NCBI GenBank assembly: GCA_040954595.2
Contig: CM082583.2
Coordinates: forward strand, 12,338,001-12,402,000
From: Balanoglossus misakiensis
Lineage: Eukaryota; Hemichordata
Reading direction: 5' to 3'
Length of the DNA: 64,000 bases
Shown: one piece after another, positions 11,401 through 26,400 of the stretch
Layout of the letters: each line of letters begins with the position of its first letter
Position numbering within the stretch: the stretch's first letter is position 1
Notes under the pieces: model-generated
Database searches by the model: none
What the model was told of the DNA's origin: nothing
What the model saw: the letters and a program-made list of their open reading frames with translations, nothing else
Program-made: the position numbers and the translations under genes

Positions 11401-14400
11401 AAATCGAGTGGTATACCATGGCTGGGGGTGTTTTATTGCTATTATATTATGCCAGTATATTGAAACTTTGCATAAAACATTTTAAAAAGGCATTTTCTTT
11501 GACTATGATATATGACTGTGGTATATGGCTAATATATCACGGTCACGTGTCATGTCTCGACCAATCAAATAGCGTGATTTACACCATCAATATGCTGGTA
11601 TAATATAATATGTCATAGCCAATTCCATAAACTCAAACATTCAACCATTTCATCAGCACTATTGTCCTCATGCTAGACAAATATAAACGATGCAAACATC
11701 AACAGAAAGTTGTTTACAAGCTTCCTCTGTGTGTTCCAGGGTTGATGTACTGCCCCCAAGAGTTCAAAACATGTCTATATTTCACAGATGAATTCACCCG
11801 AGGCGATACGGATACAGCAGGGATTTGTCCGGGCTCTGCATATCATCGCGGCAAATCAAGTGATCTTTGTTGGCTTGACATAGATAAGGAATATATACAC
11901 AGAAGCAGTCTTGCTCAGATAAAGCAAAGTCACAATTGTACATATTGAATAACTCTGCCAGTGTGTCAATCATGCACATAACAATCTATTCTCACAAAAA
12001 GTCACGATTCAAACTTTCCCTTTTTTTGTTTCAGTAACATTGCAGATGACTTCAAAGTACAAGTTGACCTTCAGAAATGCTGTATGCTTTATAACGAACT
12101 CTGCAGCCAATAGTCATGAAGACTTCGTGTTCAAAACTTAAAATGCTTGCTTTTGTCACCGTTTTCTGAACAGAACAAAACATAATACCACAGAGAGTTT
12201 CAAACCACTAGATGTGACAACATTTAATGTAGTTAGTTTTCTTTAAATTTTTGAATCTGCTAACAACATCCTCTGAGAATAACATCGTGACCATGATGAG
12301 CTATTTTTGAATACGATTATTTTAGCCTTTTTTCCTGAAACCAAGAAAGGTCAACAATTATCTAACATTTCAGTTTTAAATCCAAATCAAATGTCAAGAT
12401 TTTCTATTTTCCAAATGAATTCATACTGAAAATTGAACGAACTAAAACGAAATCTATCTTTTTTTGTAAGAAAATTTGGTCAAATTTGGTCCCTAAGCAT
12501 CAACAGGTTGGCAGCCATTTTGAATTAATTTCCATAATTCGGGTCTCTGATCCAAAACTCAAGTGCTCCGAATTGCAAGTTTGCAATTTGAATGAGAACA
12601 GTGGAAGGGGCACTCTCAATACAGCAACAACGAAAGCTGAAGTTTATTTGTGTACAACCTTAATAATTAATCTTTTTAAAGCATAATTGCGACTGTAATG
12701 GATCAGGAATAATTCAATCCATTTGTAAAGTGCTATGAACCGAGAATTCAGAAGGGACTTGCATTGGGCAAAACATTCGCCCTGACAATGAAAAATGACC
12801 GGCCAAGGTGGAAAACATGCGCCATCAATTACAAGACACATTGCACAATGTATTTGATAACTGAGCTAAACAACTCCCATTCGTTTGCAAATTTTTCATC
12901 TATCATAGCGCAAAACAAACTCCCCTGTTTCATGCAGTAAACAGACGCAAATAAGAAAGCATAATTTATAGCCACTGGATCAGATGCCGACTTGATCGTA
13001 ATCCCGTATTGGGGCACTCAGAGGGAGAATTAATGAAATGTATGGCTTTGTAATTTTCAGAGTAGGCATGCGTAAGATGATATATGCTGGCATTTGTTAT
13101 ATTTAGTTCAATATATAATTAGTTTATGATTTGATTGCATATTGCACACTACTGGGTCTGTCAGAGTTGACTTTGATCAATTAAGATTATGACACAAGTT
13201 CATTTTCAATATTTTTTTCTTTCTTTCTTTCATTTTACGTATTGCCATCTTCCTGGGTTTGTCCCAGGAGATATGCCAGTGCATAGTCTTGGAGGAGCTG
13301 TTCTAATTACTATTATTGTCATTAAATAATACAGCATTAAGCAACAATTTGGTGACTTACCACATCAGAAACTCTTAGCTTTGATTTTGACCTGCAAGAT
13401 AAAAAGATGGAATAAAACTTGTCATTTATCAGAATATCTGAACTATTTTACTTCCACGCAAAAATGAAGGCTGTGCTGTTTTTTGAAGCCTTTCAATTGT
13501 AAGCTCAGAAATGTGCCAAACATGGCCAGAATTATGCTGCACTCATTAGAGACCCAGTTTCAAAACCCAATTTCTCGGTAAATGTGATGTGAAAGAACAA
13601 TTTTTATACAATACGGGCGGATGCTATAAATAGCTAGGTAGATTTAATCTGCTCCACTTTCTATGGCAAGAGAACAACTTCCCGCCATTAGCATCACCAT
13701 TTCATCTTTTGGCTTCGGAGCGGAAACAAAAATGAGACCTTTTCACTCCACTATTAACTGTGCTCATCAATGGAATTTTGTTTTTGCAAAACTTGCTTAG
13801 AATGGGAATTAGGGTCGGTGTGGCCTTTTGAAGAAACAAACAAACACATCGATAGGTAGCTGCAATCCAATTAAAAAGAACCAAAATATATGAATTACCG
13901 GTACGATACAGAGTAAAACCTTTATTCCTCATTCTGACCTCTGTTCTGATGTCAAACTTTTCCACTCACAATGAGTTTTTCTCTCCCAGTCATTCAGAAA
14001 GACCCGTTTCAGCAAAATCATAAATATAATTTGATACCACAATAAGTAGCTCCTTAGTTAACCACTCAAAAAAAAATCACGGATTTTTTCAATCTACATC
14101 GATCGTTTTCTGAGCAGACCGTAAAATGTGATTGATTGTGAAAGTGAAATTCGATGAGCAGCTCTGACGCTTGATCACTGTTCTAGCAAACACTTTAATG
14201 CACAATGATAAATGGGTTTCAGAATGAACACAGATTTTGAATTTGTTTTGTGTTATATTCAATTTTTTTGGTATTATGTGGTAGAAGATGGATAACACTT
14301 GAGTTCAATGACACAGTTTGACTTACATACAATGAAACTGGGATAATAAGTTTGAGTTACGACCAGGGAGTTACGAACAGTTCTATATAGTTTAATTTAT

Positions 14401-17400
14401 GTCATATGAGATAAAATTCTAGAAAATCTTTGTTTAAAATGATCGCTCGAAGATGGGGGGACAACATTTTAAATTGAAAGGTCATTTGGAAAAACCTAGC
14501 TGTGTAACTCCAATTACTTTTGGAGGCATAAACTGAAATTGTCTGGGACTACATTTCTGTCAATTCTTGAGACCTTTCACTGCCATCCAATCAACCTTAA
14601 CCGCTGGCAGTTGTTCAATGTGGTAATGAAGGTGTTGCAACTTTCATTACTCCACTGGCCATCTCATCTAACACGGAAAATTAACAGGCGATGGAAGACA
14701 TTGTAGGGCTTGATTTCAATTTTGATACACTGCCGTTTACAATGGGGAATACAGGGGAGCATGCAAAATACCTGACGTTAAAGGATGTGAAAGAAATCAG
14801 ATTGTGGACTTAATTCACTCAAGTCTGCACTAAACAGGAAAAACGTTCAAACACTTAAAATATAGTACATTAATTGAACAGATGTTTGTTGCCAAAGACA
14901 AGTACAAGTGCTGCCTTGGTTCAAGATTTAATTTTTTCATTTTGATGTGCAAATTTTTCACTACTTGTAATCTGATTATCACTACGTGACCTACAATCAC
15001 CAAGTATGAAATATACTCTGTTTTCACAGTTCAACCGTACTATCTGATGGAAAATGAGGAAATCTGATTTTGTACGTGATATGCAAAAAAAATTAGGCCA
15101 TCACCATCCAACAGAATATGAGAAAATAACATTAGTCCCATCGCTCTGTAGAAAAGGAAATTAAAAGTCATGCACGTCATCAAGTCCAGGAAAAAAAGTC
15201 TGGTTCTTTATGAATTTAGATTGTAGGCTGATTATATATGCGCTGTTCGTGAACATTGTTGTGATCAATTTTAATTCTGCAAAAAAGTGCAGTGATATAT
15301 ATATGCAAACAGTCAGATCAGTAGTAATGGTCTTTTGATGTCTACATCAAATTACTCGTGTCCGAGTAGAAGAGGATATTATCCAATTGATAATGTTTGC
15401 ATGGATAAAAAAGTACAGGCAACTCGTACGCTATTTCATATTGCCTGTCTGCAGACAACTACCGGTAGCTGGAATACAGCCTTTATAGAAAACCTCATGA
15501 TTTTTATGGTATGTTGTTTGCTGTTAATTCATACACCGGCCCAAAGATATAATGTGATCTACTATGGCAGCCACAGTAAACAAGAAGTAAAGTTTTAGGT
15601 GAATCGAAACTGGCATGGCAGTTGGGAGATATTGACACCGTGAGAGTCAATATCTGATCAGTGTGTACTTGTGGTGACAACAATCGCCTCGTTGAGGAAT
15701 TGTGATCACCTCGCGGTATATCGATCTCTGTCAAATCCCTTAGATCAGTCGAACTTACACATGGCTATAACAACTCGGTCTACGCGATTGCTAACATCTT
15801 AATTAAAACCGACTCTGACACGAGCACACCAATGTAATTTCATAGCGTCAGTCGGGATGGGAAGTCAAGAGACCGACACTGAGAAAAGCTGTTTCGTCAT
15901 CGCGTCTGATGTCTGGGTGGCGCGAACGAGATTGGATACACGGCCTGAATCAAGACAATCATCCCACGGAAGAGTTCAGCAAATTACCCCAAAAATAGAG
16001 AAAGGCAGACCGGCGCTCAAAGTGTGAATCAACACACAGACAAACGGATTTGCGTGGAGCTTATGGCAAGCTGACATCCATTTTCATTTTTATTGATCTC
16101 GCTCTCCGTTTTGAAGAGCAGACTCAATTAGGACACAGTGAAACTGATACAATGTTTTCACGCAGGATTTAGTCGCCAGAATATTAAAGAAATATGAGAA
16201 AATTATCAAAAGGGACATCAAGTGTGTATTGTCGCGCCGGATAATAACAGCATACACATTATTGATGAATATCAAAACTTCAGATTTATTGAATGCCATC
16301 TCAGCATTATGTTTGCAAACAAATAACACAGGCCTCAATTTTTCATATTCCTCCTCGATACTCTAATGGTAATGAACACTTAATTGCAGTTTTGTACTCG
16401 CTGGACGTTCTGCATCGATCAAAATGAGACGCACTGTCTGCTCCGAAAAAGATTAAATTGATTCCATTAATAATAATTGTAAAGAATACGTTGCCTGCGT
16501 AGTTTGGAAATAAAATGAAAAAGAAAATTCCATCGCTAATAACTGGAGGAGAGAAAACTGCGGCTGTTACTAGGAGACAAGGCACGAGTGGTAAGTTTGT
16601 GATGATGATTATGGCCCCGGGCAATAATTGAATGAAATTCATCAGCTGTTGAGAGTAATATTGAAGTCCTGCTCCAACAATTGAAGTCACAACGGAGTTA
16701 TGAGTGTGCTTTTCGAGAGAGACATCGAGAGATCTTCACTAAACATTGACGCCTACCCACGTATGTTTCTCTTCAAATTGAATTTCGGGAGTGGCAGCAA
16801 GAGTGGTAATTACACTCATAAATATTAACTCTTCGTGGAAAAGTACAAAGAGGATCGAGCTTGACTCCTGTGGAAAACACAAGTGGCCACGTGATCAGTG
16901 AAGAGAACACCATGACTCCCTATTTACATTTTTCTGCATTTTTTTTATTTCAATCATGAATTATAAATTTGCACTTTCATTAATATGAACGCGCCCTAGA
17001 AAACAGTGACCAAAGCGTGACAGGCCTGATGAAATGACAATACAAGCAGGTGGGTGATTCTCGATAATTGCTATTTTAAATTTGCTATTGATTAATTTTC
17101 ATATTTTATAAATAAGTCATCGATCATCATAGAAACAACCAACTTTCCCCTCGTTACAGAAAACATAGTAATTAGACACTGTTGATGTGAATTCCTTGAT
17201 GCGATTTTTGATTGACATCTTATGTCGACCGAAATTACAATTATGGCAAAGAATGCCTGTGCTGTCTCGTAGACGTCATATTTGACATTTTGACCGAGTT
17301 CATTGACTCAGAGAGAAGATATTGAACCAAATCATTACGAAGATGACTGGTGCAATGCCAATATCCTGAAGGTAATTCTGCCAAGGTGTCTTCCAGCATT

Positions 17401-20400
17401 GCCTTATTTCATGCTGTTGTAATCAAAGATTGACATCCCCGAAGGGAAGTTCTAAATTTAGCTGCATGGGTGCCACGGAACGAGATTTGAGGCCTCTACA
17501 AAAGCACACACAGAGTTTCCACCCGGTGTAAATTGAGTTAAAGTCAGAGCTAACAGGCTGTAAATGGGGCACCATGGCAGTGCACTGCCCTTGAAACAAA
17601 TCCCAAGTTGACTTTTAGACCATCATGCTTGGCCCAGTTTCCACCATCATCATGTACACTTGGCCTAGATTGAGAGGGTAAATTAGAGTCTTTGTACACT
17701 TCAACCTTTTCCAGCTTTTCCCGGAAAAGGTATACCTTTCCCACCGACGTCTCTTCCCTCCAGTGTAGAGCCACCTATGGTATATGACCACCTGTTGTCA
17801 CAGTGATCAGACTTTTCCATTTCCCATGAAATATATAGGGGTGTTGCAAAAAGTCTTTGCAAATGATGGAAAAAACCTGACGTGCCAATGTCAGTGAGCT
17901 CTACAGCTGAGGCATTTCTACCGTAAAATAACTTGAAGGAGGGGGGGGGGGGCTGATTTGGAATAAATGTTGATTGTTAATCATCAACTCACACCAGATG
18001 GCCACCATGCATTAACGTACACGTAGTATATTTTAACTATTTCCCTATATTTAATATCCATAAAATGAAGACTAATGTATGTGTTAATTCTTTGGTGCAA
18101 ATTAAATCATGAAGTATTGACGTCAAGGGCCGGTTCGGTTTCCCGGGCAACGCTTGCGTATTATGTAACAGATATAGCAAAGTTAAAACATTTATTGAAC
18201 TGATAGGCGCTGCTTTTTAATGGGAGTCGCCAACCCTCTGACAGAAAAAAATCAATTCGCCATGACAATCTCATTAGACAACTTCTGATTTTGAATCCAC
18301 AGTGGAGCATATTGATTGAACCGAGAACGTGACACCAAGTCACGCTTCAACTTTTTCGCTGGCAACAATTGCGAGTGAAATCATCCGTACACAAACGACA
18401 TGCTTCAACTGGACCATGGGGTAACTAAGTTACGAATGGAATCACGGTGACCTCACTCATGACGTGATAAAAGAAGTCTAAATAAAAGAAGTCATACTCA
18501 CGGCTTTTTTCTGTGGAAAAGAACATCAATTTCTAAGGCCCCTGCGCTTTCAAAGACTGAATAACTGGCTGATGCAAATGTAAATTTACCGCATAAATCT
18601 GGAAAAGGCGTGTGACAAAAAAGAACAATGTTATTAACAATTTTAAAAGCCAGTGAGTGAGTGAATGAGTGAGTGAGTGAGTGAGTGAGTCAATGAATGA
18701 ATGAATGAATGAATGAATGAATGAATGAAACACACCTAATGAAAATTTAATTAGCCAATTTGAGTTAATTCACAATTGGCGTAAAGCCTATACTACTGTA
18801 AACTGACAACTCCTCCACGTACGTACCATCATTGGCCGGTGGCTGCTCCTCATTGGAGGCTTGCATAGCGCGTACTTTGTCTACCAGAGCGGCCATCCTG
18901 GGAGGGCCGGCTGCTTTGGGCGCCAGTGGAGGGAGGGACTTCTTCTTGCCACCCAGCATCGACCGAACTGCAGCATGACGGAATCTGTGACAGGAAATTG
19001 GGAAAGATGTGGTTAGAATTGGGATAATCTGTAGATCACGGGATTAATGCACTATCACTGGGGAAAACATCATGTAAAAAACACCATGCGTTTTTTCTGT
19101 TGACTGTGTACACTTGGTGAAGCCACTTCAATGCTGCGAATACGGCCAAGAAAGTCGGGAGTAATCCATGCTGAGGTGGCAGAGGCAATGCAGTGAAAGT
19201 CTCTACACAGATTATCACGCAACTCTCACGGCAAAATCTCAGTGAACTTCAGAAAAATTTATACACAGCAACTATAGTCACTGCACTTCACTGTGTACAC
19301 ACAACTTTATATAAAAGTGTGTATGAAATTGAAAAAATATAAGTGTGGTATAAAGATGACATCACACATGGCAGCCAACAGACATAGAGAAGAATTTATC
19401 ATTTTTTCCTTCATGTTTGGGTACTATACTTACCGAGCTAAAGATACACTGTGTGTTTTTTTGATTGAAAGCAATTTATGAGACACAAAATCAGGACATA
19501 TTATAATGATAGCTATATTTCATAAAAACAGACGTAGAAATAGTCTGCAACTTTTTAACAAGAATTCGAAAGAGGGATCTCTCAAGCATACATGTACCGG
19601 GTAGGCTACATGTATGAATTAAAAACCTGAATGCTGTTTGAGACTTAAATCAGGAAACGGGCAATTAGTGTGAGTGCTGTGGATGTGCAAACTGGTCGAT
19701 TAATTTGTCTGTTGGCATGTTTGGCTGTCTGTCAATTTGCATTTCTTTGCAAGTAGCCTGTCTGCATGTAGATATACATGTATGTGTGTTATCAATCAAA
19801 TACAAGTTAATTGTTATATGCTTCATATGTCGGCCAGGTTGTCAGCCAATACCGGTACATACGATTCAATTGGCCATCTGCATGTCGATATGTCTGTCTG
19901 TCAGTCTGTAAATGTATGTGTAATCAGTTTTGCCTGATTGTGATTTCAACATCACTAATGTTACCTGATTTTTTTTTTTTTTTTTTTTGGGGGGGGGGAT
20001 AAATCAGAATTGGTATCGAACATTTGTGTTCAACTTTTGAAATGATGTATTGCACCCACAGATGGCAGTAGCAGAAACCACTTGATACATTATCGCTCTC
20101 GGCTATTTGACAGACTTCATCCTCCATTAGAGGATAATACATAGCTATACATAATAAAATATTAACTTGTTATCACGGCCAGAGGAAGACATTTGATATT
20201 AAGAGGGCGACATATCACATCCCATGCTTGGGGTGATAATCCGGAAAAGGATGTACACAGAATTAAAAAAAGATGAAGACAGCTCGATCTCTCTGAAGAG
20301 TCTGCCGGAACGAAAGTTTGAGCAACGAAATATGAGGACGTGTCCGATAGAGACAAATTGTGGCAAGCAGCCTAGTGTTTTCAGATTTTGTGAACGTTTA

Positions 20401-23400
20401 TGGTTTGGTGAACTTGGAAACACTGGCCACATTCTAGGTAGGTTTCAAAGGGAATGGTCTGACACAAAAAAAATGTTTGTCGATCACTCTGTGCGACTAC
20501 AATAACTACCACTGACAGAAAATAGTCAACAGTTAATTTTTCTGTGCCAATTAGAAAGCTCGCTTTCTCCTTTCAAGGCGTATTATGCAAAACTATAGTA
20601 ATCTCATTCGCGAGGAGTATGAGCTTCCCATAATCCCTGGTTATATAAGCTTGCAAGTCTCAATGAATACTTATTTCTATCTGAACACATCAAGTTTTTT
20701 TTTAGATTAAAGTCACCAAAAAGTAAGACATTCGATCTTCCAAATAGATACAGAAGATTTTCATCACTGTTAAGTATAGCTCTGCAAAATCTACCTGACC
20801 TGTTTTAATCAAAAGCAGTTGCCAGTTAAATAGTAAAACTTTTTGGGTTTTTTTTTGCAGATCATTAATAAAATTAATTGAATGAGACAGCCATGTGTGA
20901 TGTCAAATATCATTAATGGTCAAACTATAACAGAAGCAATTAAACCCCTCCCCATCAACCAAATGGAACAGTCCGCTTGACTGTGGCACACATTGCATTC
21001 TGTGCTCACTTGGAGTGTACCACAGAGCAGCTGAGGGGGGGGGGGGGGGAGTAAAGAGTACAAATCCCTGCAAGTAAAGTTAAATATTAACAGAAAAAGA
21101 AATTATGAAAAGGAAAATTTACCTGTTTCTGAAATAGTTGAAGTTCCGTGCGTTGTTATAGGTGAGAAAGACGAAAGCCAGAGTTATTTATACAGGATAC
21201 AGGACTACAGACCAGCTGCTCTACAGAAGTGCTTTAATAAACTAAATGTGCTGTGAGGCTCAAAATCCTAAATACAAGAATTAGTTAGTGCAAACTGCAA
21301 ATCAGTGACAATCACATGAAAGTATTAAAAGCAATTAAACAAAGAGCAAAAAAGTGTATTGAATCTTTGATTTTTGTGTGTTTGTTTGTTTGTTTGTTTG
21401 TATTGAAGCTAGTATGCTAGTATAGTCTTCAACAGACCCACTACACACACTCAACACAAACTATCCAAACATACCATGTAATTTGATAAGAGCATATACC
21501 TGCTCTATCATTGGTCGGAAATTTGTTAACAACGTAACTACTTTTTGTCACGCACATTGTCTTTGATATTGCCGTCGTGTTAGCAGTGAAATTAATCATG
21601 CCTCGTGAAGGTACAAGCAGCTCATTTATTTTTCACTTTGAAATCCGTGAATTGGCTTGTGGAAAAATCGGGAATTTGCCACCCCACTGGGTTATCGATA
21701 AGCTTGATGAAAGTATGTGAGGCTCGTAAATGTACACGATTATACCGCAGGTATGAATGTTTAATTTGTAACAAGACACCATCGCGAATCTGAAGTCACA
21801 TTTAGTTCAAAATCCAAATCGATAATCTGTTTGACTTCAGGTCTTTCAAGAAGTCATCAGTTTATTTCTTCTTCTCTTTTTCTGTCAGGTTCTGATGTAA
21901 ATACTGAGCAGATCGGCAGCGATTGATCAAATCTGCAGATAGCACGACACTATCAAGATACAGGGAAACCTGTTTATCAAACCCTGTCTAATCTGGAAAC
22001 TTTTCCAGTCACGGTCACTTTCACACAGGACAAACTAAATTATATCCAGACGCTTCTCTAAACTGAACAGTTTACTTGTAGTCTCTAACAGTTTGGTTTC
22101 GACATGTTTCACTGTACTGGTACTTTGAAAAAAAAAATGCCTGTAGGAAAATCAGTGGTGTTGTAGCAGTGGAGTTCAAATCCTATGAGATAGCTGGGAA
22201 AAGAAACTCATTACTCAACAAGTATCGGTACTTGTTTGTTTCTGTTGCTTTTTTGTCAGAAAAAATGTACAGTGCACCAACAAAACTCTACAAACACGAG
22301 GTATATGTAACCTTAGTTTACACACTGTCAAATTTAGATTTTTTAAATCCAAAGAAAAACCTTCGCTACAAGATGTGGACACAGGTTTTAGTCGAAAAAC
22401 AAATAGAAGAAAAAAAAACAGCTAAAGGAAAAACACACACATCTAAAGTTTTTGAAAAGTTCTGCTCTGAACACAATGTTCCTGTGGAAACTTCCAGACA
22501 GAGCAGCAATGGAGGGAGGGAGGGAGGGAGGGGGATTAGTTTTACCTGGCTCTGGCAAAGGACTGTTTTTCTTCAGGCGGAGCGATGGCCTTCATCGTAT
22601 TGCCAGCTTCGAGATCCCTCAGGTGTCTGCAAAATCCAAGAACATGCGGCAAAACAGTTTTTAGTGTGTTAACGTCTCTGTAACGTAAAACCTGGCATCA
22701 AGTTGCTGGTCTACTCTGACAATTAATCTGTTTATCTCGACAACCCCTTGGGTGAGTCACTGAGACAAACTTGCTTCAAGTGGTGATAAACTTAACACAT
22801 ATTCTCATAACAGAAAAAAAGTTTTACACGTTCTTACTTCTTAGACGTCATTTAATATTAACAAGTTCTCCTGCTAAAAAGTTTGGGATTAAATCCTAAA
22901 CTTTAATGCAAGAGATAACTGTCTTAAACTGCAGATATGAGTATCTATGCTTAAACCTGTAAAAACTAAGAATGTTTTTGATCCATAAACAGGCAGATTG
23001 ATGTTAACGGTTTATCATTGGATTTGACTTCCAGTGTAAGATTTTCAATACAAGAGACAAGATGCAGATATTGAGACAGTACTCTCATCATTGCAACTGT
23101 TGCATTAATTAGGATACACTGAGTACATGGCAAGAGTTATTTCCCAATTTAATTGTTAATCTGGGCTAATAATGGTCTGCCCCTTTGTCAGCTAATTGCT
23201 GATATTGATTGTGCTGTTTGTGCTATTGTTTATGTTGCCTATTTTTTCTGTATCTGTATGGTAATGAGATGTGACAGTAAGGAGCTAAATTTGCTAACCC
23301 ACATTGGAGTTGGAAACTCGGTTCTGATCTGTTCTCTTCTGTATAATATATGTTCCTGTTATTACAAGTCGAGGTAGTGCTGATTTCTAAGAGGGTCCCA

Positions 23401-26400
23401 ATTTGACCATTTTTGCTAAAAAGTAATCATTATGGTGTTTCAGCAAAAACATAACCCGCCCCCTCCTTTCTGAAAACTTTACTCCTTACAAGTGACCCTT
23501 ACCACTCGGTTAGATAACAGGATGACTTTTGTTTTCACGACTCATGCAATATTTTTCAAACGGATCTAAATAGCTATTCATCGGCTAATTCCCCAACCTG
23601 TGGACAGTTATATGTACAGAATCATGAATAAAAGATGAGGTCTCATTCACTTCGGAGAGATCTGCGGCAGATTAACGGTGTTTCATTCCCTTTTATTTAC
23701 AGTTAGAGTTCTCTGCGGCACAATCACTTCTATTGTCAAGCCAGGCCATTCACGTTGCATAAGGTGGATTTCTCTGGGCCGTGGAAATCCATTCTGTCAA
23801 TGAGCAGCGGACACTGCCATTCTTTGTCACCGACGAAGAAAGTGCGGGGCAGTGTTCGTCACAATAACAAAGCCTTCTGACACTGCGCCAAGCACAGTGT
23901 TATTTTTTTAAAGACAGCTAGGTTGCTTTTGTCAGTAATACTCCTTGTTCTGTGGTTTAACTCTTGTTTTAGAGATGTGTTTTGCCAAAATAGGGGTGTA
24001 AAGGCTGTCCTGTCATATGTTAGCAGGATAATTGACATCAAGAAACGAAATATTCACAAAGTCGTACAAACCAACTTTTTACAAATTGTTGAAAAACAAC
24101 AACTAAGTGATAGACCACCTGTTGATTCTGTACCACTGTTACCAAGGTTACCTATTACACACTCAGGACTCTTGCTGAGTTGCACTTAAATGACATTTGA
24201 TTCGATTCAAAACACAAGAAAATTTCAGGTTCTGTGATTATTTTCTGACCAACTGGAACACTGTCCTTCTCAGCTTCGCACAAAGTCACGGCGCCAAGAT
24301 GAGTAGGGCCTTTTCTCGCATGGACCCCAAAGTAAACATGCAAAGGCAATTCCGCACAGACTAGCGCCAACTTGCTTGCCAAGTCTGCTTCTATGCAGGT
24401 CATTGTCGTAAAAATAATAATTTTCCCTTACATGTCATTAGTCTTGCCTTCAGATATTGTCTTCAGATTGGCTTGACTGTGAAAAAAAAAGAGAACAATG
24501 ATATTAATACACAGGCAACTCACAGGACTTCTGATCAAATCGTAGCAAACCTGCTGAGAACGAACGTACAGTACACAGTAGATCTACTAAGGGCCATGCC
24601 ATGCTTGGCAATCTCACTTCATTTTCACCATCACAGGCTAAAATGGGATGTAACGTTTTTGAAATCAATTGGACAAAAAAAATTAATCCCAGGAATTTTG
24701 CACCCTAATTGCTATTCATGTACTTGTTTACCGCTTCATGGCAACGTTGAACTGAAATCAATTGGAAAAAGACGTACGTTTGTATTATCTAATGCAATTC
24801 CTTTCACGGTCAATGCAATAATTTCCTGTGATTTAACGTAAAGAAGGTTCCCTTTGAAAGGAGGCACTCAGATATTACCATCAGAAAACGTCTCAGGGTT
24901 TTTGAAAAGGAACCTCAATCCTCTTAACTCATCTAATCTCAGACGGAGATCCGTGCATGGACTGAATGAACATCCATGGATCGAAAGATGCTGATCTGTG
25001 TTGTAACATTACCAAACAGAACGATGGACGGACGTTCTGGAATTCACCACCTGTCCTTCTGACGGGATCGTGCAAAACACTTGCGAAGTATAAATCGAGC
25101 ACGGTGATATAGCAAATGAATTTGTATAAGGATTTTCTTGCAAGATGGGATCATGTTCAGTGGCTTTGAAAAAATTGTGTCATTACTAATAACATTCCTC
25201 ATGAGCATTATAAGACTTTGTTTGGTTTCTGTTTTCAATCAGCAAACAGGCAGAGACATACAGGTCTGGCCTTCATGATTACTGCAGAAATAACACAAAA
25301 TGTCAAAACCAAGAGTTCCCATTGCGAGTTAACAAGACACCCAATACATAATCAGAATATGTCCCAGTATATATGATCAGTTTAATTCAGCACCGACGTT
25401 TGCAGCAAATTAAACTCATGAAATTTTAAATTTTGCAATTAAAACAGAAACCTTTCCCCACTTGCCTCATATTACAGAAACCCTTTTCTCAGCAGTTATG
25501 GCATTAATGGCCAATTCAGTTTTTGGGCCAAGAGGGCAGGCATTGTTAAAAATGACATATAAATTTCCAATTTCATAAATGTCAAAACATCCACGATCAA
25601 CTGTGGTATTAGCAGACTAAATGATGATGTATTGAATGCTGAATGCTTCTTCAGGAGGTGAACACAGAGTTAAATTACGTACAGTATTACTGCACCACAA
25701 GAATTAAATTACACATTCAATATAGGAACCAAAAGAAACAGTCGAAAGCTATCAAAATTGCGTCAAATTGACAAAGAGACAGAACTTGCATGATACACAT
25801 ATGAGAGAAAGTGAGAGAATTATAACGTCCATGCAACAAATTCTAAATAACACACGGTAATGTCTGAACAGAAAGAGGTTAGAAATGTCAACCTGATCAC
25901 AAACAAAATACTTCATCCGAGCCAGCTACAATGTACAATACCTTCGGGGCGTGCATATTTACAAAAAAAAGCACGCACTTGTCAACTTCAAATCATTTAA
26001 TTGACATTTTTCTGGTTTTCAGTCTACTGGATTACGTTCATAATTCAATAGCTATCATGGATATTCTTTTTGTGAACAATGACAAACAGACAGAGTGTCT
26101 GCTCTGAATGTCCTTTACACACAATCTTCTTCTTCTGATGTTTTCGCGACTATTATTCCTCATTCCGCTTTGAATGCACTGATGAAAACCTGGATTCAAT
26201 TTACTTCCCTGCTCAACTTTCCCTAATTCCTCCTAAATCAGACAACGAGACAGAGACAGCGAGAGACATGTAAATCTAAACTTGGAGGGTTAAACGGATA
26301 ATGGATGGTCTGACAGCAGGCCATCTCTTGACATGGACACTTGTGTGTGCGACAAGGGCCTGATAGAAATCACACAGGAATGCTTTTTCTTATCAGTTTC

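Noticed and set aside
11299-11440. Palindrome considered as a CRISPR repeat or bacterial terminator
   Set aside because: Single large hairpin with no spacer array, in an intron of an animal gene.
11319-11603. Same 94-residue peptide encoded here and at 52713-53111
   Set aside because: Identity comes from the duplicated fold-back element; the palindrome and repeat structure explain it, and there is no domain or start context.
17550-17774. Minus-strand frame considered as an extra exchanger exon between exons 3 and 4
   Set aside because: Sequence does not resemble any NCX loop segment, and exon 3 joins exon 4 in phase without it when the second donor is used.
18827-18984. Exon 3 ending at the first donor (18827)
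   Set aside because: Leaves a phase that neither exon 4 nor exon 5 can accept; the donor at 18823 resolves it.
22169-22672. 167-codon plus-strand frame in NCX intron 2
   Set aside because: No domain, includes a GGGA repeat, no splice or promoter context.
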